DNA of 64,000 nt from the NCBI RefSeq assembly GCF_017495225.1, contig NZ_JAFEIG010000033.1:186001-250000 (forward strand). The letters run 5' to 3'. Source of the DNA: Daejeonella sp. (GTDB lineage: Bacteria > Bacteroidota > Bacteroidia > Sphingobacteriales > Sphingobacteriaceae). A model generated the notes under the pieces. The model saw nothing but the letters and a program-made list of their open reading frames with translations, did no database searches and was not told where the DNA came from. The translations under genes and the position numbers were made by a program. This document shows positions 35,674 to 44,739 of the stretch, in pieces. Numbering within the stretch: position 1 is the stretch's first letter; every line of letters starts with the position of its first letter.

Positions 35674-38600
35674 TTATTGATTTTGTACTGAAAGGTCGAG
35701 GTTTTCTAATGTTTCACACTCGTATAAGCTTTGACGCTGCATGCTAGGGCGTACTGTTGATGCACCACCGCTTTTAGCATCCATCATTTTTTGAATAATT
35801 CTGCCTTGCTCTGCCTTTAATTCCTTTTGCTTTTGCGCATCTTGATCGATGTCCCAATAGGAAATACCATCTACGAAAGTTTTTTCTGCTCTTGCATAAA
35901 TAGATAATGGATTATCCGACCAAAGTACTAAATCAGCATCTTTACCAACTTTTACACTACCAACACGATTGTCGATGTGAAGCATTTTCGCCGGATTTAA
36001 TGTTACCAATTTTAAAGCATCTTCTTCACTCATTCCGCCATAAGTAATGGCCTTTGCAGCCTCCTGATTTAATCTTCTGGCCATTTCGGCATCATCCGAA
36101 TTAAATCCTGTTAAAACGCCAACTTCATGCATTAACTTACCATTGTATGGAATAGCCTCAGCAACCTCATTTTTATAAGCCCACCAATCACTGAACGTAG
36201 AAGCTGCAATTCCACGCTTCTGCATTCCATCAGCTACCTTATAACCCTCTAAAATATGTGTGAAGGTGTTGATTTTGAAGCCCATTGAATCTGCAACATG
36301 CATCAACATATTAATTTCAGATTGCACATATGAGTGACAAGTAATAAAACGCTTCTGATCAAGAATTTCAACTAAAGCATCTAACTCTAAGTCTTGTCTT
36401 ACATTATTACCTTTAATAGCTCTTGCTGCCTTGTACTCTTTAGCTCGCGTAAAGGCATCAATAAATACCTGCTCAACACCCATTCTTGATTGTGGGAAAC
36501 GTAAATTTCCTCCTGGGATTTGGAAATTACTCTGTTTCACATTTTCACCCAAAGCAAATTTGATGAAGCCATCGCTACCTTCAAACTTAAGCTCTTCCGG
36601 ACTCTTTCCCCATCTTAATTTTATTAATTGCGATTGTCCACCAATTGCATTAGCAGATCCATGGAGAATTTGTGAAGTGGTAACTCCACCAGCCAACTGT
36701 CTGTAAATATTGATATCTTCTGAGGTGATGATATCGCCAATGCGAACTTCAGAGCTTACTGATTGTGCACCCTCATTTATTCCGCCGCTACCGGCAATAT
36801 GTGAGTGCTCATCTATAATTCCTGGAGTTATATGCTTACCAGTGGCATCAATCACCTTTGCACTACTTGCTGATAGATTTTTACCGATTGATTTTATCTT
36901 TCCACCATCAATTAAAACGTCTGTATTGCTGAGTTTACCCTCTTTTTCATTGGTCCAAACTGTAGCATTTTTGAATAAAACAAGCTCCGATTTTGGCGCT
37001 TCTGCATAACCAAAGGCCATTAATGGATAAACTATAGGTCCGGTGCTAATTATTGGCTTTGGACTTTCCTTTTTTGCTTGTTCTTTGAATGCTTCTTTAA
37101 ATGAAGCACTCCATTTTTTACTAGTTCCATCTGCTAAAACTGCATCTCCTTGAAAGCTCAGTGGTGAAGTTGAGCTGATGTAAGCGTTTAAACGGATTGT
37201 ACCCTCTGGATTTTTCTTTAAGTTGAAATTCATACTTAAAAGATCGCCCGTACGATTGATATTGCCTTTAACTTTAATGCTATCAGCTCCTTTACGTTCT
37301 ACATTTAGATCGTATGAACTTGTAGTTCCGCCAATTTTTATCTCTAAGGGATTTCCATCTAAATTGACAGTGTATGTGCCTCTTAGGTCGGAAATATCCA
37401 TTTTAGCAATGTTAAAACGACTTCCCTGTACCCAATTCTCATAAATAATATTGTCTTTCTTAAAGATATTATCAGATGTGATAATGAAGTTTGCAAGTTT
37501 ACCCTTGCTTAAAGTACCTAATTGCTCAGATACTCCTAATATTTCTGCAGGAATAACTGTTAGAGATTTTAAAGCCTGACTTTCAGATAATCCATGGTCA
37601 ATCGCTGTGCGTAGGTTAGCCCAGAAATCTTTTGCCGACGACTCTAAACCGAAACTAGTGATTGCAAATTTAATCCCTGCTTTTTCAAGTGCAGATGGAT
37701 TTGTTGGAGCTAATTCCCAGTCTTTTAGTTGAGTAAAGCTGATATTTCTTGCATCTGCAGGATCCTCAATGTCAAATGGCTTTGGAAATGTTAATGGAAT
37801 AATAAAGCTTCCGCCCGTTGCTTTTGCTTCTTTTAGGCGTTGGTATTCTTTACCATCCGATTTAAAAATAAACTGTTTTCCGAACTCATCACCAATTTTA
37901 TCTGCTCTTAGCACGCTTAAAACATCATTTACCTCAAAAATTTGTGTTAAAGCCTGAGTTTTATTGAATTCGTCTAATGAAATATTATACTCATCTTTTT
38001 GATTTTTGTACCAAGCAGCATCAAGATAGGTTTGGCGCAATAATGAGATGGAACCCATAAGAGAAGATGGATAACTATTACTAGAACTCCCTTTATTAAA
38101 TGAATAATGTGCCGCAGCTTGATCTTTTAAAATAACAGTGCTTTCATCTGTATTATTCAATGTAGAAACTACAGAAGAACCACGAGCAATTCCATCACGA
38201 TTAACGGATTGAACCGCACCAAAACCAGCTTTTTTATAATCTTCAGCCTTTTTTGCGTCTATTGCAAAAATTGATTTTACCTCAGTTTCTGGTCTGATTG
38301 CCTCATTCCATGCATATGCACCTGGTTTAGTTGATGTAAATACTTGTGTACGACCAAATCCAGCCGATTGCCTCGAAGCAGAATTTATTCCGTAGCTAGT
38401 AAAGGCATCAATAAAGGAAGGATAAATGAATTTTCCCTTTAAATCAATTTGAATGTAACCTTTCGGAATGCTTAAACCTTGGCCTACTGCCTCAATTTTT
38501 TGGTTTTTAACTAGTAAAATACCATTACTTATGGTTTGATCTGCACTAACCACAATAGTTGCATTTATAAAAGCATACAAACCTGGGCGCTTATCATAAG

Positions 38601-38682
38601 AGCCATTTACAGGATAAGTTTCCTGTGCTGCAGCATCGCAAACTTGTGCGAGCATGAAAAATAAAAGAAGAAAATATCTCAT
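35674..38682 (-). CDS. secreted tandem amidohydrolase (degenerate N-domain, intact C-domain)
   Basis: 1002 residues with signal peptide ending DAAAQ. The N-terminal half (about 25-430) is a complete amidohydrolase-like unit, but its first metal site reads KFIYPSFIDAFTSYG with no His. The C-terminal half (about 560-980) keeps GIIDEHSHIAGSGG (HxH), then CHSYVQSE, FTHILEGYK and FNSDDAEM, which supply the remaining His and Asp ligands. A linker of about 130 residues separates them. Typical of Bacteroidota periplasmic amidohydrolases with peptide or cyclic-amide substrates; the actual substrate is unknown. Co-directional with the next amidohydrolase. Confidence 0.85.
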   Translation of the reverse strand: MRYFLLLFFMLAQVCDAAAQETYPVNGSYDKRPGLYAFINATIVVSADQTISNGILLVKNQKIEAVGQGLSIPKGYIQIDLKGKFIYPSFIDAFTSYGINSASRQSAGFGRTQVFTSTKPGAYAWNEAIRPETEVKSIFAIDAKKAEDYKKAGFGAVQSVNRDGIARGSSVVSTLNNTDESTVILKDQAAAHYSFNKGSSSNSYPSSLMGSISLLRQTYLDAAWYKNQKDEYNISLDEFNKTQALTQIFEVNDVLSVLRADKIGDEFGKQFIFKSDGKEYQRLKEAKATGGSFIIPLTFPKPFDIEDPADARNISFTQLKDWELAPTNPSALEKAGIKFAITSFGLESSAKDFWANLRTAIDHGLSESQALKSLTVIPAEILGVSEQLGTLSKGKLANFIITSDNIFKKDNIIYENWVQGSRFNIAKMDISDLRGTYTVNLDGNPLEIKIGGTTSSYDLNVERKGADSIKVKGNINRTGDLLSMNFNLKKNPEGTIRLNAYISSTSPLSFQGDAVLADGTSKKWSASFKEAFKEQAKKESPKPIISTGPIVYPLMAFGYAEAPKSELVLFKNATVWTNEKEGKLSNTDVLIDGGKIKSIGKNLSASSAKVIDATGKHITPGIIDEHSHIAGSGGINEGAQSVSSEVRIGDIITSEDINIYRQLAGGVTTSQILHGSANAIGGQSQLIKLRWGKSPEELKFEGSDGFIKFALGENVKQSNFQIPGGNLRFPQSRMGVEQVFIDAFTRAKEYKAARAIKGNNVRQDLELDALVEILDQKRFITCHSYVQSEINMLMHVADSMGFKINTFTHILEGYKVADGMQKRGIAASTFSDWWAYKNEVAEAIPYNGKLMHEVGVLTGFNSDDAEMARRLNQEAAKAITYGGMSEEDALKLVTLNPAKMLHIDNRVGSVKVGKDADLVLWSDNPLSIYARAEKTFVDGISYWDIDQDAQKQKELKAEQGRIIQKMMDAKSGGASTVRPSMQRQSLYECETLENLDLSVQNQ

Positions 38683-38840
38683 TATAGTTTTGGTTTTTGA
38701 AATTCGAATGTAACTGATATTCAGTTAGTCATTATTGTTAAATTATAACATTCCTGTTACATTTTATTAGGCGCTAATCAATTTATGTGTATTTTTGTAT
38801 TTACTAATCATTTTTTTGATTTTATAGGTTTCTTTTTCAC

Positions 38841-39854
38841 ATGAAAAAATTCATTTATATCTCATTTACAATTTTATTCACCTTGTTTATTCAGTACTCC
38901 TGTACTGTCGACGAGAATGAAGCAATGCCTCAAAGCTCTATCTCAAGATTATATGTATCCATCTCAACAATAGATGCTTCAGTTAATAACACGCTTATAT
39001 TTGACGCAGCAAATCCAACAACACTTTCTGAACCTTATAAATTTGATTCAAAATTACCAGATGCCAATGGCATAATTTTTAATCCCTATTCTGGAACTGT
39101 TTTTCAAGTAAGTAGAAAGAACAAAAACATTAGAACATTTAAGGTAAACACAGATGGAAGTTTAACCAATGCGAATTCTTTTGTTGACGAGGGACTTTTA
39201 AGTGCAAGAGAAATGGCTTATGATCGTAACCGAGATGTACTTTACCTTTCTAGTAATATTGATAGTGCAATTTATGTGTACACGAAGGCGAGTACCTTAA
39301 CAGGAACTGTGAGTGCCTTTAAAAAGTTAAAACTTAATGGACAGCCTTGGGGTATACATTTAGATAATAACCGACTTTTCGTAGTTATCGGTTTATCGCG
39401 AAATGAGGTTCAGTTGTTTGAAAATGTATCTGAATTGGCTGTAGGTAATATTGTTCCAAGTAAAAAAATTACGATTAATGGAGCAAATAACCTACACGGA
39501 ATAACGTACTCGGCTACTCGTGATGTTTTACTACTTACAGATATTGCTATATCAAGTGGTGGTGGATTTGATAGTGATGGAGTGATTTATAAAATAAGTA
39601 ATGTTTCAACACAATTTACGGCTAGTGGTAAGGTGGTAAATCCTAATGGGATTATTAAAGGTCTAAACACCAATTTGGGTAATCCTGTTGATATTACATG
39701 GGATGACCGAGAAGATAAAAATTTCATTTATGTCGCAGAAAAGGCAAATCGTAAGATTTTAATATTTAAATATACAGACGTTGGCGATGTTAAACCATTG
39801 ATTTTTAGTAATTTAGAAAATAGTCCAGAAGCTATTTTCCTAGATGCTCGCTAA
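38841..39854 (+). CDS. lipoprotein, predicted beta-propeller (lactonase/NHL-like)
   Basis: Signal peptide with lipobox QYSCT (Cys near residue 21). The remaining roughly 315 residues repeat a strand pattern: GIIFNPYSGTVFQVSRKNKNIRTFKV, EMAYDRNRDVLYLSSNIDSAIYVY, GIHLDNNRLFVVIG, ITYSATRDVLLLTDIA, ITWDDREDKNFIYVAEKANRKILIF. This is the blade pattern of a six- or seven-bladed propeller. No catalytic residues can be named, and it could be a binding scaffold. Start ATG 38841. Confidence 0.65.
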   Translation: MKKFIYISFTILFTLFIQYSCTVDENEAMPQSSISRLYVSISTIDASVNNTLIFDAANPTTLSEPYKFDSKLPDANGIIFNPYSGTVFQVSRKNKNIRTFKVNTDGSLTNANSFVDEGLLSAREMAYDRNRDVLYLSSNIDSAIYVYTKASTLTGTVSAFKKLKLNGQPWGIHLDNNRLFVVIGLSRNEVQLFENVSELAVGNIVPSKKITINGANNLHGITYSATRDVLLLTDIAISSGGGFDSDGVIYKISNVSTQFTASGKVVNPNGIIKGLNTNLGNPVDITWDDREDKNFIYVAEKANRKILIFKYTDVGDVKPLIFSNLENSPEAIFLDAR

Positions 39855-39915
39855 CAATATTTAACATTGTTTTTTATGATAGTTTTTTCTTTACTTTGAT
39901 TTAAAATATAAAATT

Positions 39916-40356
39916 ATGTATTCAACCTTATTTGGACTTCACTCAGGATTACGTTATATCGTACTATTATTATTAGCGGTGGCTTTATTGCTATCCTTGA
40001 TCGGCTTATTTGGTAAAAAACCTTATTCAGAAACGAATCGTAAGGTTAACTTATTTGCCATGATCTCTACACATACTCAGTTTCTTGTAGGCTTGATCTT
40101 GTATTTTTTCAGTCCGATGGTAAATTACTCTAACATGGCTGAAGCGATGAAAGATGCTACTACTCGTTACTGGACCGTTGAGCATTCTGTAATGATGTTA
40201 TTCGCCATAGTTTTGATTACAGTTGGACATTCACGTTCTAAAAAGGCTAAGGATGCAGTAAATAAACACAGAGCTGTAGCTTTATACTATGGCTTGGCAG
40301 TTTTGGTCATTCTAGTTGCAATCTATCAAAGTGGACGTCCTATCTTAGGAAGCTAA
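39916..40356 (+). CDS. four-helix integral membrane protein (cytochrome b561-like, heme binding uncertain)
   Basis: 146 residues with four hydrophobic segments (about 11-30, 47-65, 85-103, 121-139). Conserved-looking histidines are in FGLHSGLRY, MISTHTQFLVG, TVEHSVMMLF and TVGHSRSK, positions that could hold heme. Bacteroidota homologues are commonly labelled cytochrome B, but this rests on weak similarity. It immediately precedes the trp attenuator and is not obviously related to tryptophan synthesis. Confidence 0.6.
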   Translation: MYSTLFGLHSGLRYIVLLLLAVALLLSLIGLFGKKPYSETNRKVNLFAMISTHTQFLVGLILYFFSPMVNYSNMAEAMKDATTRYWTVEHSVMMLFAIVLITVGHSRSKKAKDAVNKHRAVALYYGLAVLVILVAIYQSGRPILGS

Positions 40357-40374
40357 TAAACAGTAATTTAAAAA

Positions 40375-40404
40375 TTTGCAATCTCAATTTTCTTTATATT
40401 TTTG
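40375..40404 (+). promoter_or_regulatory. promoter of the trp leader
   Basis: TTTG (40375-40378), 18-base spacer, exact TAnnTTTG match TATTTTTG (40397-40404). The predicted transcription start lies 5-8 bases on, essentially at the ATG of the leader peptide (40411). Confidence 0.65.
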
Positions 40405-40410
40405 TAAACG

Positions 40411-40482
40411 ATGAAAATGAAACAAAATACAGCTAGTTGGTGGCGCACATTAAATGTGGCGCAACAGGCACGTATTATGTAA
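40411..40482 (+). CDS. trpL: trp operon leader peptide
   Basis: A 23-codon reading frame with two adjacent Trp codons (TGG TGG, 40438-40443) at residues 10-11 and a TAA stop at 40480. It sits between a promoter and a terminator just upstream of trpE, exactly as in ribosome-mediated attenuation. RNA segment 1, GCGCACAT (40443-40450), can pair with segment 2, ATGTGGCGC (40454-40462), leaving one G bulged. Ribosome stalling at the Trp codons would free segment 2. Confidence 0.85.
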   Translation: MKMKQNTASWWRTLNVAQQARIM

Positions 40483-40517
40483 TGAGAGCACAAATAAGTA
40501 CAATCTAAACAATATAC

Positions 40518-40547
40518 AACCCGGCGCCAAAATCGTCGGGTTTTTTT
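40518..40547 (+). terminator. trp attenuator terminator (antiterminator competing)
   Basis: Nine-pair stem AACCCGGCG (40518-40526) / CGTCGGGTT (40534-40542) with seven T residues. The left arm and loop contain GCGCCA (40524-40529), the exact complement of TGGCGC in leader segment 2 (40457-40462). Antiterminator and terminator are therefore mutually exclusive. A second TGGCGC at 40441-40446 spans the Trp codons. Confidence 0.85.
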
Positions 40548-40590
40548 ATGGTCGGTATTCAACAATTCTCGATCAATTAAGAATAATAAA

Positions 40591-42000
40591 ATGAAGAACT
40601 ATAAATTATTTACTTCGCACAAAAAGTTATTGGCAGATACAACAACACCTGTTAGTATTTACTTGCGTTTAAGAGATGTTTTTCCCAATAGCGTTTTGTT
40701 GGAAAGCTCAGATTATCATAGTAGAGAAAATAGTCTCAGTTATGTATGCTGTGATCCTATTGCTGGTATTGTGCTCAATGACAATCACTTAGAGACGTAC
40801 TTTCCAGATGGAACTAAAGAACAATATCCTGTTGGAGACCTAAATCTAAAACAACACGTTTCCCAATTTAGAAAAAAGTTTGAATCTACTTCAGATAATG
40901 ATTTTAAGTTTATCTCTAATGGCTTATTTGGCTATTTTGCCTATGAAACGGTGCAACATTTTGAGGATATCAAATTCCATGCTGCCCCTGCAGAAGGTAG
41001 AGATATTCCGCTAATGCAATACCATGTTTATCGATATATCATCGTAATTGATCATTTTAAGAATGAATTATACCTATTGGAACATCGTACTGAAGAGGAT
41101 GCCCCTGATGGACTCGATAAGATTCAGTACCTCATTCAAAACAAGAATTTCCCAGAATATAAATTCAGTTTAAATGGTGCGGAGAAATCTAATTTTACTG
41201 ATGAACAATTCATAGAGCTTGTGGAAAACATGAAAAAGCATGTTTATAGAGGCGATGTATTCCAAATTGTTCCTTCACGTGCCTTTTCAACTCCCTTTTT
41301 AGGCGATGAGTTTAATGTTTATCGTGCATTGCGTTCTATAAACCCATCACCATATTTGTTTTATTTCGATTATGGGGATTTCAAACTTTTTGGTTCTTCG
41401 CCCGAAGCGCAATTAACCATTAAGAATAATGAAGCTACTATATATCCTATTGCTGGGACATTCAGAAGGACGGGTAATGACTTGTTAGACAAGGAATTAG
41501 CCGAAAATCTGAAAAAAGATGAAAAGGAAAATGCGGAGCATGTGATGCTAGTAGATCTGGCCCGAAATGATTTGAGTCGCCATTGCGATCAAGTGGAAGT
41601 CCGCTCTTTCAAAGAAATTCAGTATTATTCGCACCTCATTCACATGGTTTCGAAGGTAACTGGACATTTACAAGCATCTGTAGACCCTTTAGATGTGGTG
41701 GGAGATACCTATCCCGCAGGAACCTTAAGTGGTGCACCAAAATATATGGCCATGCAGTTAATTGATCGTTATGAAAAGCAAAAACGTGGTTTTTATAGTG
41801 GTGCAATTGGTTATATGGGTTTTGATGGCAATTTTAATCATGCCATTATGATTCGCTCCTTCATGAGTCAGAATAATGTTCTTCATTATCAAGCTGGAGC
41901 AGGTATTGTAGCCGACTCTGACCCTCAAAGTGAGTTGAATGAGGTTAATAATAAAATTATGGCCTTAAGAAAGGCCTTAGAAATGGCTGGCGACCTATAA
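40591..42000 (+). CDS. trpE: anthranilate synthase component I
   Basis: 469 residues. Converts chorismate plus ammonia (from TrpG) to anthranilate. The N-terminal LLESSDYHSRENSLSY block is the feedback-binding site for Trp (LLES motif). The C-terminal chorismate-binding region is complete (GDVFQIVPSRAF, FGSSPEAQLT, IAGTFRRTGND, HVMLVDLARNDL, GTLSGAPKYMAM). First structural gene after the attenuator, 44 bases past the terminator. Confidence 0.95.
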   Translation: MKNYKLFTSHKKLLADTTTPVSIYLRLRDVFPNSVLLESSDYHSRENSLSYVCCDPIAGIVLNDNHLETYFPDGTKEQYPVGDLNLKQHVSQFRKKFESTSDNDFKFISNGLFGYFAYETVQHFEDIKFHAAPAEGRDIPLMQYHVYRYIIVIDHFKNELYLLEHRTEEDAPDGLDKIQYLIQNKNFPEYKFSLNGAEKSNFTDEQFIELVENMKKHVYRGDVFQIVPSRAFSTPFLGDEFNVYRALRSINPSPYLFYFDYGDFKLFGSSPEAQLTIKNNEATIYPIAGTFRRTGNDLLDKELAENLKKDEKENAEHVMLVDLARNDLSRHCDQVEVRSFKEIQYYSHLIHMVSKVTGHLQASVDPLDVVGDTYPAGTLSGAPKYMAMQLIDRYEKQKRGFYSGAIGYMGFDGNFNHAIMIRSFMSQNNVLHYQAGAGIVADSDPQSELNEVNNKIMALRKALEMAGDL

Positions 42001-42032
42001 TTAAGAGATAAATTATTTAAATAAAATAATAG

Positions 42033-42596
42033 ATGAACATATTAGTAATCGATAATTACGACTCATTTACCTTTAATTTGGTGCATCTGCTGAATGAAAC
42101 AGGGCATGAAGCTACCGTTTGGAGGAATGATAAATTTGAATTGAGCGATGTAAATGCTTTCGATAAAATATTACTGTCTCCCGGACCAGGTATCCCATCT
42201 GAATCTGGATTATTGCTAGATGTAATTCGTAACTATTCAGAAACTAAGAGTATTCTCGGCATTTGTTTAGGAATGCAAGCTATTGCTGAAGTTTTTGGTG
42301 GCGAATTATATAATTTGAGTCGGCCAGTACACGGTAGAGCAACCGAAATAACTATCCTAGATGACCAAGAGAAGCTTTTTTTCAGTTGTCCAACTCATTT
42401 TAATGTTGGTCGTTATCACTCCTGGGCTGTGAAAAATGATCAGGTGCCAGAAACACTCAAAGTAACTGCAACTGACAAGGAGGGAGTAATTATGGCTTTA
42501 AGACATCAAAAATTAGATGTACGTGGGGTTCAGTTTCATCCCGAATCGGTATTAACTGAACACGGTAAAGTAATGATTTCTAACTGGTTAAGCTAA
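42033..42596 (+). CDS. trpG: anthranilate synthase component II (glutamine amidotransferase)
   Basis: 187-residue class I amidotransferase supplying ammonia to TrpE. Nucleophile C78 in GICLGMQAIAEVFGG; His-Glu of the triad in VQFHPESVLTEHG; oxyanion motif SPGPGIPSE. Starts 33 bases after trpE. Confidence 0.94.
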   Translation: MNILVIDNYDSFTFNLVHLLNETGHEATVWRNDKFELSDVNAFDKILLSPGPGIPSESGLLLDVIRNYSETKSILGICLGMQAIAEVFGGELYNLSRPVHGRATEITILDDQEKLFFSCPTHFNVGRYHSWAVKNDQVPETLKVTATDKEGVIMALRHQKLDVRGVQFHPESVLTEHGKVMISNWLS

Positions 42597-42614
42597 TTTT
42601 ATAAATTTTTAAAT

Positions 42615-43421
42615 ATGAAATCTTCAATGGGTGCTCAAGGGAATATATTAGATAAAATTGTAATCAAAAAAAGAGAAGAAATAGCAATTGCTAAACTTAA
42701 AACTTCTATTTCTGAGCTTGAGCAATCTGCATTTTTTTCTAGACCGTGTTTCTCCTTGAGTGATTCACTTTTAAATCCTAGTCTTTCTGGAATTATCGCT
42801 GAGTTTAAACGCCAATCGCCTTCAAAAGGAATTATAAATGATCGGTCGACTGTTGAAGAGGTAACTCAAGGTTATGCTTCTGCAGGTGCTTCAGCACTGT
42901 CCGTTTTAACAGATGAGCATTTTTTTGGAGGTCATAATCGCGATTTAATTGCTGCTAGAAATGTAAATCAGATTCCTATTTTGAGGAAAGATTTTATGCT
43001 CGATGAGTTTCAAATTCTTGAAGCTAAATCACTAGGTGCGGATATCATTCTTCTTATCGCTTCAATTTTAAGTCCAGAAGAAATTAAAAACTTAGCAAAG
43101 CTCTCTAAGTCCTTAGGAATGAGTGTTTTACTTGAAGTACATAATTTAGACGAGTTAAAAAGAAGTCTTTGTGATGAGCTAGATGCGGTAGGTGTAAATA
43201 ATCGAAATTTAGGTACTTTCACAGTTTCCATTCAACATTCATACGATTTGGTAGAACATATTCCATCTAATTTTTTAAAGATCTCGGAGAGTGGAATTAG
43301 TGATCCTCAAAAAATTGCCGGACTTAAATCCGCTGGTTTTAATGGTTTCTTAATAGGTGAAAATTTCATGAAAGAGCTTAATCCCGGCAAGGCAATGCAA
43401 GATTTTGTGTCTCAAATCTAA
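42615..43421 (+). CDS. trpC: indole-3-glycerol phosphate synthase
   Basis: 268-residue TIM barrel that closes the indole ring. Recognised by IIAEFKRQSPSKG (catalytic Lys and phosphate site), LRKDFMLDEFQI, VGVNNRNLGTF and ISESGISDPQKI. Monofunctional, with no phosphoribosylanthranilate isomerase fused. It starts 19 bases after trpG; trpD, trpF, trpB and trpA do not follow. Confidence 0.93.
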   Translation: MKSSMGAQGNILDKIVIKKREEIAIAKLKTSISELEQSAFFSRPCFSLSDSLLNPSLSGIIAEFKRQSPSKGIINDRSTVEEVTQGYASAGASALSVLTDEHFFGGHNRDLIAARNVNQIPILRKDFMLDEFQILEAKSLGADIILLIASILSPEEIKNLAKLSKSLGMSVLLEVHNLDELKRSLCDELDAVGVNNRNLGTFTVSIQHSYDLVEHIPSNFLKISESGISDPQKIAGLKSAGFNGFLIGENFMKELNPGKAMQDFVSQI

Positions 43422-43509
43422 ATTTGGCATAATTTTAAACATATTCTGACATGAAATTGTCCTAATTGACCGTTTCAAAAATTATCTTTGTAATTGTTAA
43501 TTTGAATAG

Positions 43510-44706
43510 ATGCCTAGACTAAAATTTTATGATACCACAGTAAAGCCAGAGAGAGCTGTTCTTGTTGGGATAATTAAGCCCGGCGAAACGGAAGAGCAAA
43601 CTCGGGAATATCTTGATGAGTTAAAGTTTTTGGTAGAGACTGCTGGTGGCGATACTCAAAAATCATTTACACAACGAATGCAACGCCCAGATCGGGCAAC
43701 TTTTGTTGGTACAGGTAAGCTCGAAGAAATAAATGCCTATGTGAAGTCAGAGGAGATTGACATGGTTATTTTTGATGATGAACTTTCTCCATCCCAGCTT
43801 AGAAATATAGAAAATGAACTCCGTGTAAAAATTCTAGATCGAAGTAATTTAATCCTAGATATCTTTGCTAGAAGAGCTCAAACATCCCAAGCAAAGACTC
43901 AGGTAGAACTAGCTCAATTACAATATTTATTGCCGAGATTAACTCGTTTGTGGACTCACTTAGAGCGACAAAAGGGTGGTATCGGTATGCGTGGTCCAGG
44001 TGAAAGTCAGATTGAAACCGACCGTCGTTTAATTCTCAATAAAATTTCATTGCTCAAAGAGCGTTTAAAAGAAATTGATAAGCAGAATGAAACGCAACGT
44101 AAAAATAGAAATCAATTAGTCCGCGTTTCCTTAGTTGGTTATACCAATGTGGGGAAATCAACGATCATGAATATGATCTCCAAATCTGAAGTTTTTGCTG
44201 AAAATAAACTTTTTGCAACCCTAGACACTACAGTGAGGAAAGTCGTCATTGAAAATTTACCTTTTTTATTGTCAGATACAGTAGGGTTTATTCGTAAACT
44301 TCCACATCATCTGATTGAATGTTTCAAATCTACCTTAGATGAAGTCCGGGAAGCGGATGTACTAATCCATGTGGTAGATATTTCCCATCCTAATTTCGAG
44401 GATCAGATTAATACCGTGAATGAAACGCTGAAGGAAATGGGTGCAATCGACAAAGAAATTATCACTGTTTTCAATAAAATTGATGCCTATCAGCCGGCTG
44501 AATATGATCCACAGGATGAGCTGCCACCTATGACTTTAGCTGATTTTAAAAATAGTTGGATGAGTAAGGATAGAAATCCGGCAATATTTATTTCTGCTCT
44601 AAATAAAGAAAATGTAGAAGAGTTTAGGTCGAAATTGTATGAAAAGGTTAAGGCCATTCATACCAAACGCTATCCATACGACAAGCTCTTATACGAAGAT
44701 TATTAA
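43510..44706 (+). CDS. hflX: ribosome-associated GTPase HflX
   Basis: 398 residues. N-terminal HflX domain (residues about 20-195) with the signature GPGESQIETDRR, then a GTPase domain: P-loop GYTNVGKST near residues 209-217, switch DTVGFIRKLPHHL, and VFNKIDA (NKxD). HflX splits stalled ribosomes under stress. Stands between trpC and rbfA on the same strand. Confidence 0.94.
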   Translation: MPRLKFYDTTVKPERAVLVGIIKPGETEEQTREYLDELKFLVETAGGDTQKSFTQRMQRPDRATFVGTGKLEEINAYVKSEEIDMVIFDDELSPSQLRNIENELRVKILDRSNLILDIFARRAQTSQAKTQVELAQLQYLLPRLTRLWTHLERQKGGIGMRGPGESQIETDRRLILNKISLLKERLKEIDKQNETQRKNRNQLVRVSLVGYTNVGKSTIMNMISKSEVFAENKLFATLDTTVRKVVIENLPFLLSDTVGFIRKLPHHLIECFKSTLDEVREADVLIHVVDISHPNFEDQINTVNETLKEMGAIDKEIITVFNKIDAYQPAEYDPQDELPPMTLADFKNSWMSKDRNPAIFISALNKENVEEFRSKLYEKVKAIHTKRYPYDKLLYEDY

Positions 44707-44739
44707 ATTTGTAAATTACATCCCTTTATCCACCATTTT

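Noticed and set aside
34341-38000. Plus-strand frames of 60-100 residues opposite the amidohydrolase genes
   Set aside because: All lie antisense to strong minus-strand coding regions and show no recognisable domains.
40368-40565. Minus-strand 65-residue frame over the trp leader
   Set aside because: It is the shadow of the attenuator; composition is unlike neighbouring genes and it has no start context or homology-like pattern.
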